DNA from: CAYOEJ01 sp964403015
Lineage (GTDB): Bacteria; Actinomycetota; Actinomycetes; Actinomycetales; Actinomycetaceae
DNA length: 7,302 nt
NCBI GenBank assembly: GCA_964403015.1
Contig: CAYOEJ010000062.1
Coordinates: 1 to 7,302 of the forward strand
Direction: 5' to 3'
The position numbers and the translations under genes were made by a program. The notes below the pieces were generated by a model. It made no database searches. It was not told the origin of the DNA and worked only from the letters and a program-made list of their open reading frames with translations. Positions 6,632 to 7,302 of this stretch are shown here, piece by piece. Every line of letters begins with the position of its first letter. The first letter of the stretch is position 1.

Positions 6632-7302
6632 CCGTTCGCAATTACCGCCACTGTGACTGAACTTATCGACGTCGGAATCGAAGCTGCCTTCATCACCTCG
6701 CCTGACGACACCCATGCGGACATCGCGTGCGAACTCCTCGAGGCGGGGATTGCGGTTTACGTCGAGAAGCCCTTGGCCATCACCTTAGATTCTGCAACCA
6801 AGATTCTCGAGACTGCTTATCAGACTGGTTCGCGCCTGTATGTGGGTCATAATATGCGCCACATGCAGGTGGTTCGCAGTATGCGCGAGCTCATTCTGAA
6901 TGGCCGTATCGGCGAGGTTAAAGCCATCTGGTGCCGCCACTTTGTGGGAACGGGCGGCGACTTCTACTTCAAAGATTGGCATGCTACCCGCAAGCACGGC
7001 ACTGGTCTTCTCCTGCAAAAGGCGGCCCATGACATTGACGTGATGCACTGACTCGCTGGATCGAGCACACGGGATGTTGTAACAATGGGTGATCTTATGC
7101 TCTACGGTCAGATCGGCTCCCGCGCCGATCATTCGAACGAACTGATGCAGGACTGGTTCTCCCGCGACAATTGGCCACCGCTGAGCCAAACCGGTTTGAA
7201 TGAAACCGTGGATGTAGAGGACATTTCGATGATGCTCATGCGCATGGACTCGGGTGTACTGGCATCGTACGAGCAATGCCACTTCACGCCCGACTATTGG
7301 CG
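6632..7302 (+). pseudogene. Gfo/Idh/MocA family oxidoreductase remnant: 5' truncated, internal TGA, runs off window
   Basis: Family members are NAD(P)-dependent sugar or inositol dehydrogenases with an N-terminal Rossmann domain and a C-terminal substrate domain. The GTG-initiated frame (6653-7051, 132 codons) begins inside the Rossmann domain: AAFITSPDDTHADIACELLE (residues 11-30), then the EKPLA motif (38-42), VGHNMRHM, FKDWHATR and HDIDVMH (126-132). The first 50 or so residues, including GxGxxG, are absent, and recognisable sequence starts only about 10 nt after the upstream terminator. At 7049-7051 a TGA stands where the family has Trp in HWLAG. Beyond it the same frame continues with good family sequence (LAGSSTRDVV, MGDLMLYGQ, DWFSRDNWPPL, VDVEDISMMLMRM, QCHFTPDYW) to the right edge. 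There is no ribosome binding site before the GTG. The two lesions make a working enzyme very unlikely. Confidence 0.85.

Noticed and set aside
6569..6652. tRNA or other RNA gene between the UPF0182 gene and the oxidoreductase remnant
   Set aside because: Only one long hairpin is present. There is no cloverleaf, T-loop or CCA end.
7049..7051. TGA read as selenocysteine or as Trp by an altered genetic code
   Set aside because: The family residue here is Trp, not Cys or Sec. The other genes use TGG for Trp and contain no internal TGA, and no SECIS-like element is apparent. The N-terminal truncation also points to a pseudogene.

Overview
The window looks like chromosomal DNA from a moderately high-GC actinobacterium. 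The evidence is the gene content: a DUF2342-type zincin, a YlbL-type PDZ/Lon-like protease, a PPA1309-family protein and a UPF0182 membrane protein. As I recall, these occur together in many Actinobacteria. The moderate GC and the divergence of the proteins from mycobacterial and streptomycete versions suggest a host-associated lineage such as Actinomycetaceae. That placement is a guess that only a database search could settle.

Layout. Positions 1-1387 (minus) hold a DUF2342 zincin-like protein; its C-terminus lies beyond the left edge. A 124-bp divergent intergenic region has a plausible promoter for this gene. Next is ylbL (1515-2696, plus), a membrane-anchored PDZ plus Lon-type Ser/Lys protease. 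It converges on a PPA1309-family gene (2781-3347, minus). The gap between them is filled by three degenerate tandem repeats of about 31 bp that overlap both stop codons. A second divergent region leads to a large UPF0182 gene (3500-6568, plus) with seven membrane segments, a large extracellular part, an acidic Thr/Pro linker and a C-terminal helical tail. It ends at a strong hairpin (6587-6621). Immediately after the hairpin is a broken Gfo/Idh/MocA oxidoreductase. It has lost its N-terminal nucleotide-binding segment and has an in-frame TGA where the family has Trp. It runs off the right edge.

How the genes might work together: three of the four intact genes encode a protease, a protease-like protein or a cell-envelope protein, and their neighbourhood is conserved. 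That suggests envelope or secreted-protein quality control, but nothing in the sequence proves a shared pathway. I see no mobile element, CRISPR array, RNA gene or defence or biosynthetic cluster. The most notable points are the apparent loss of metal-binding histidines in the DUF2342 protein, the stop-codon-spanning tandem repeat, and the decaying oxidoreductase.
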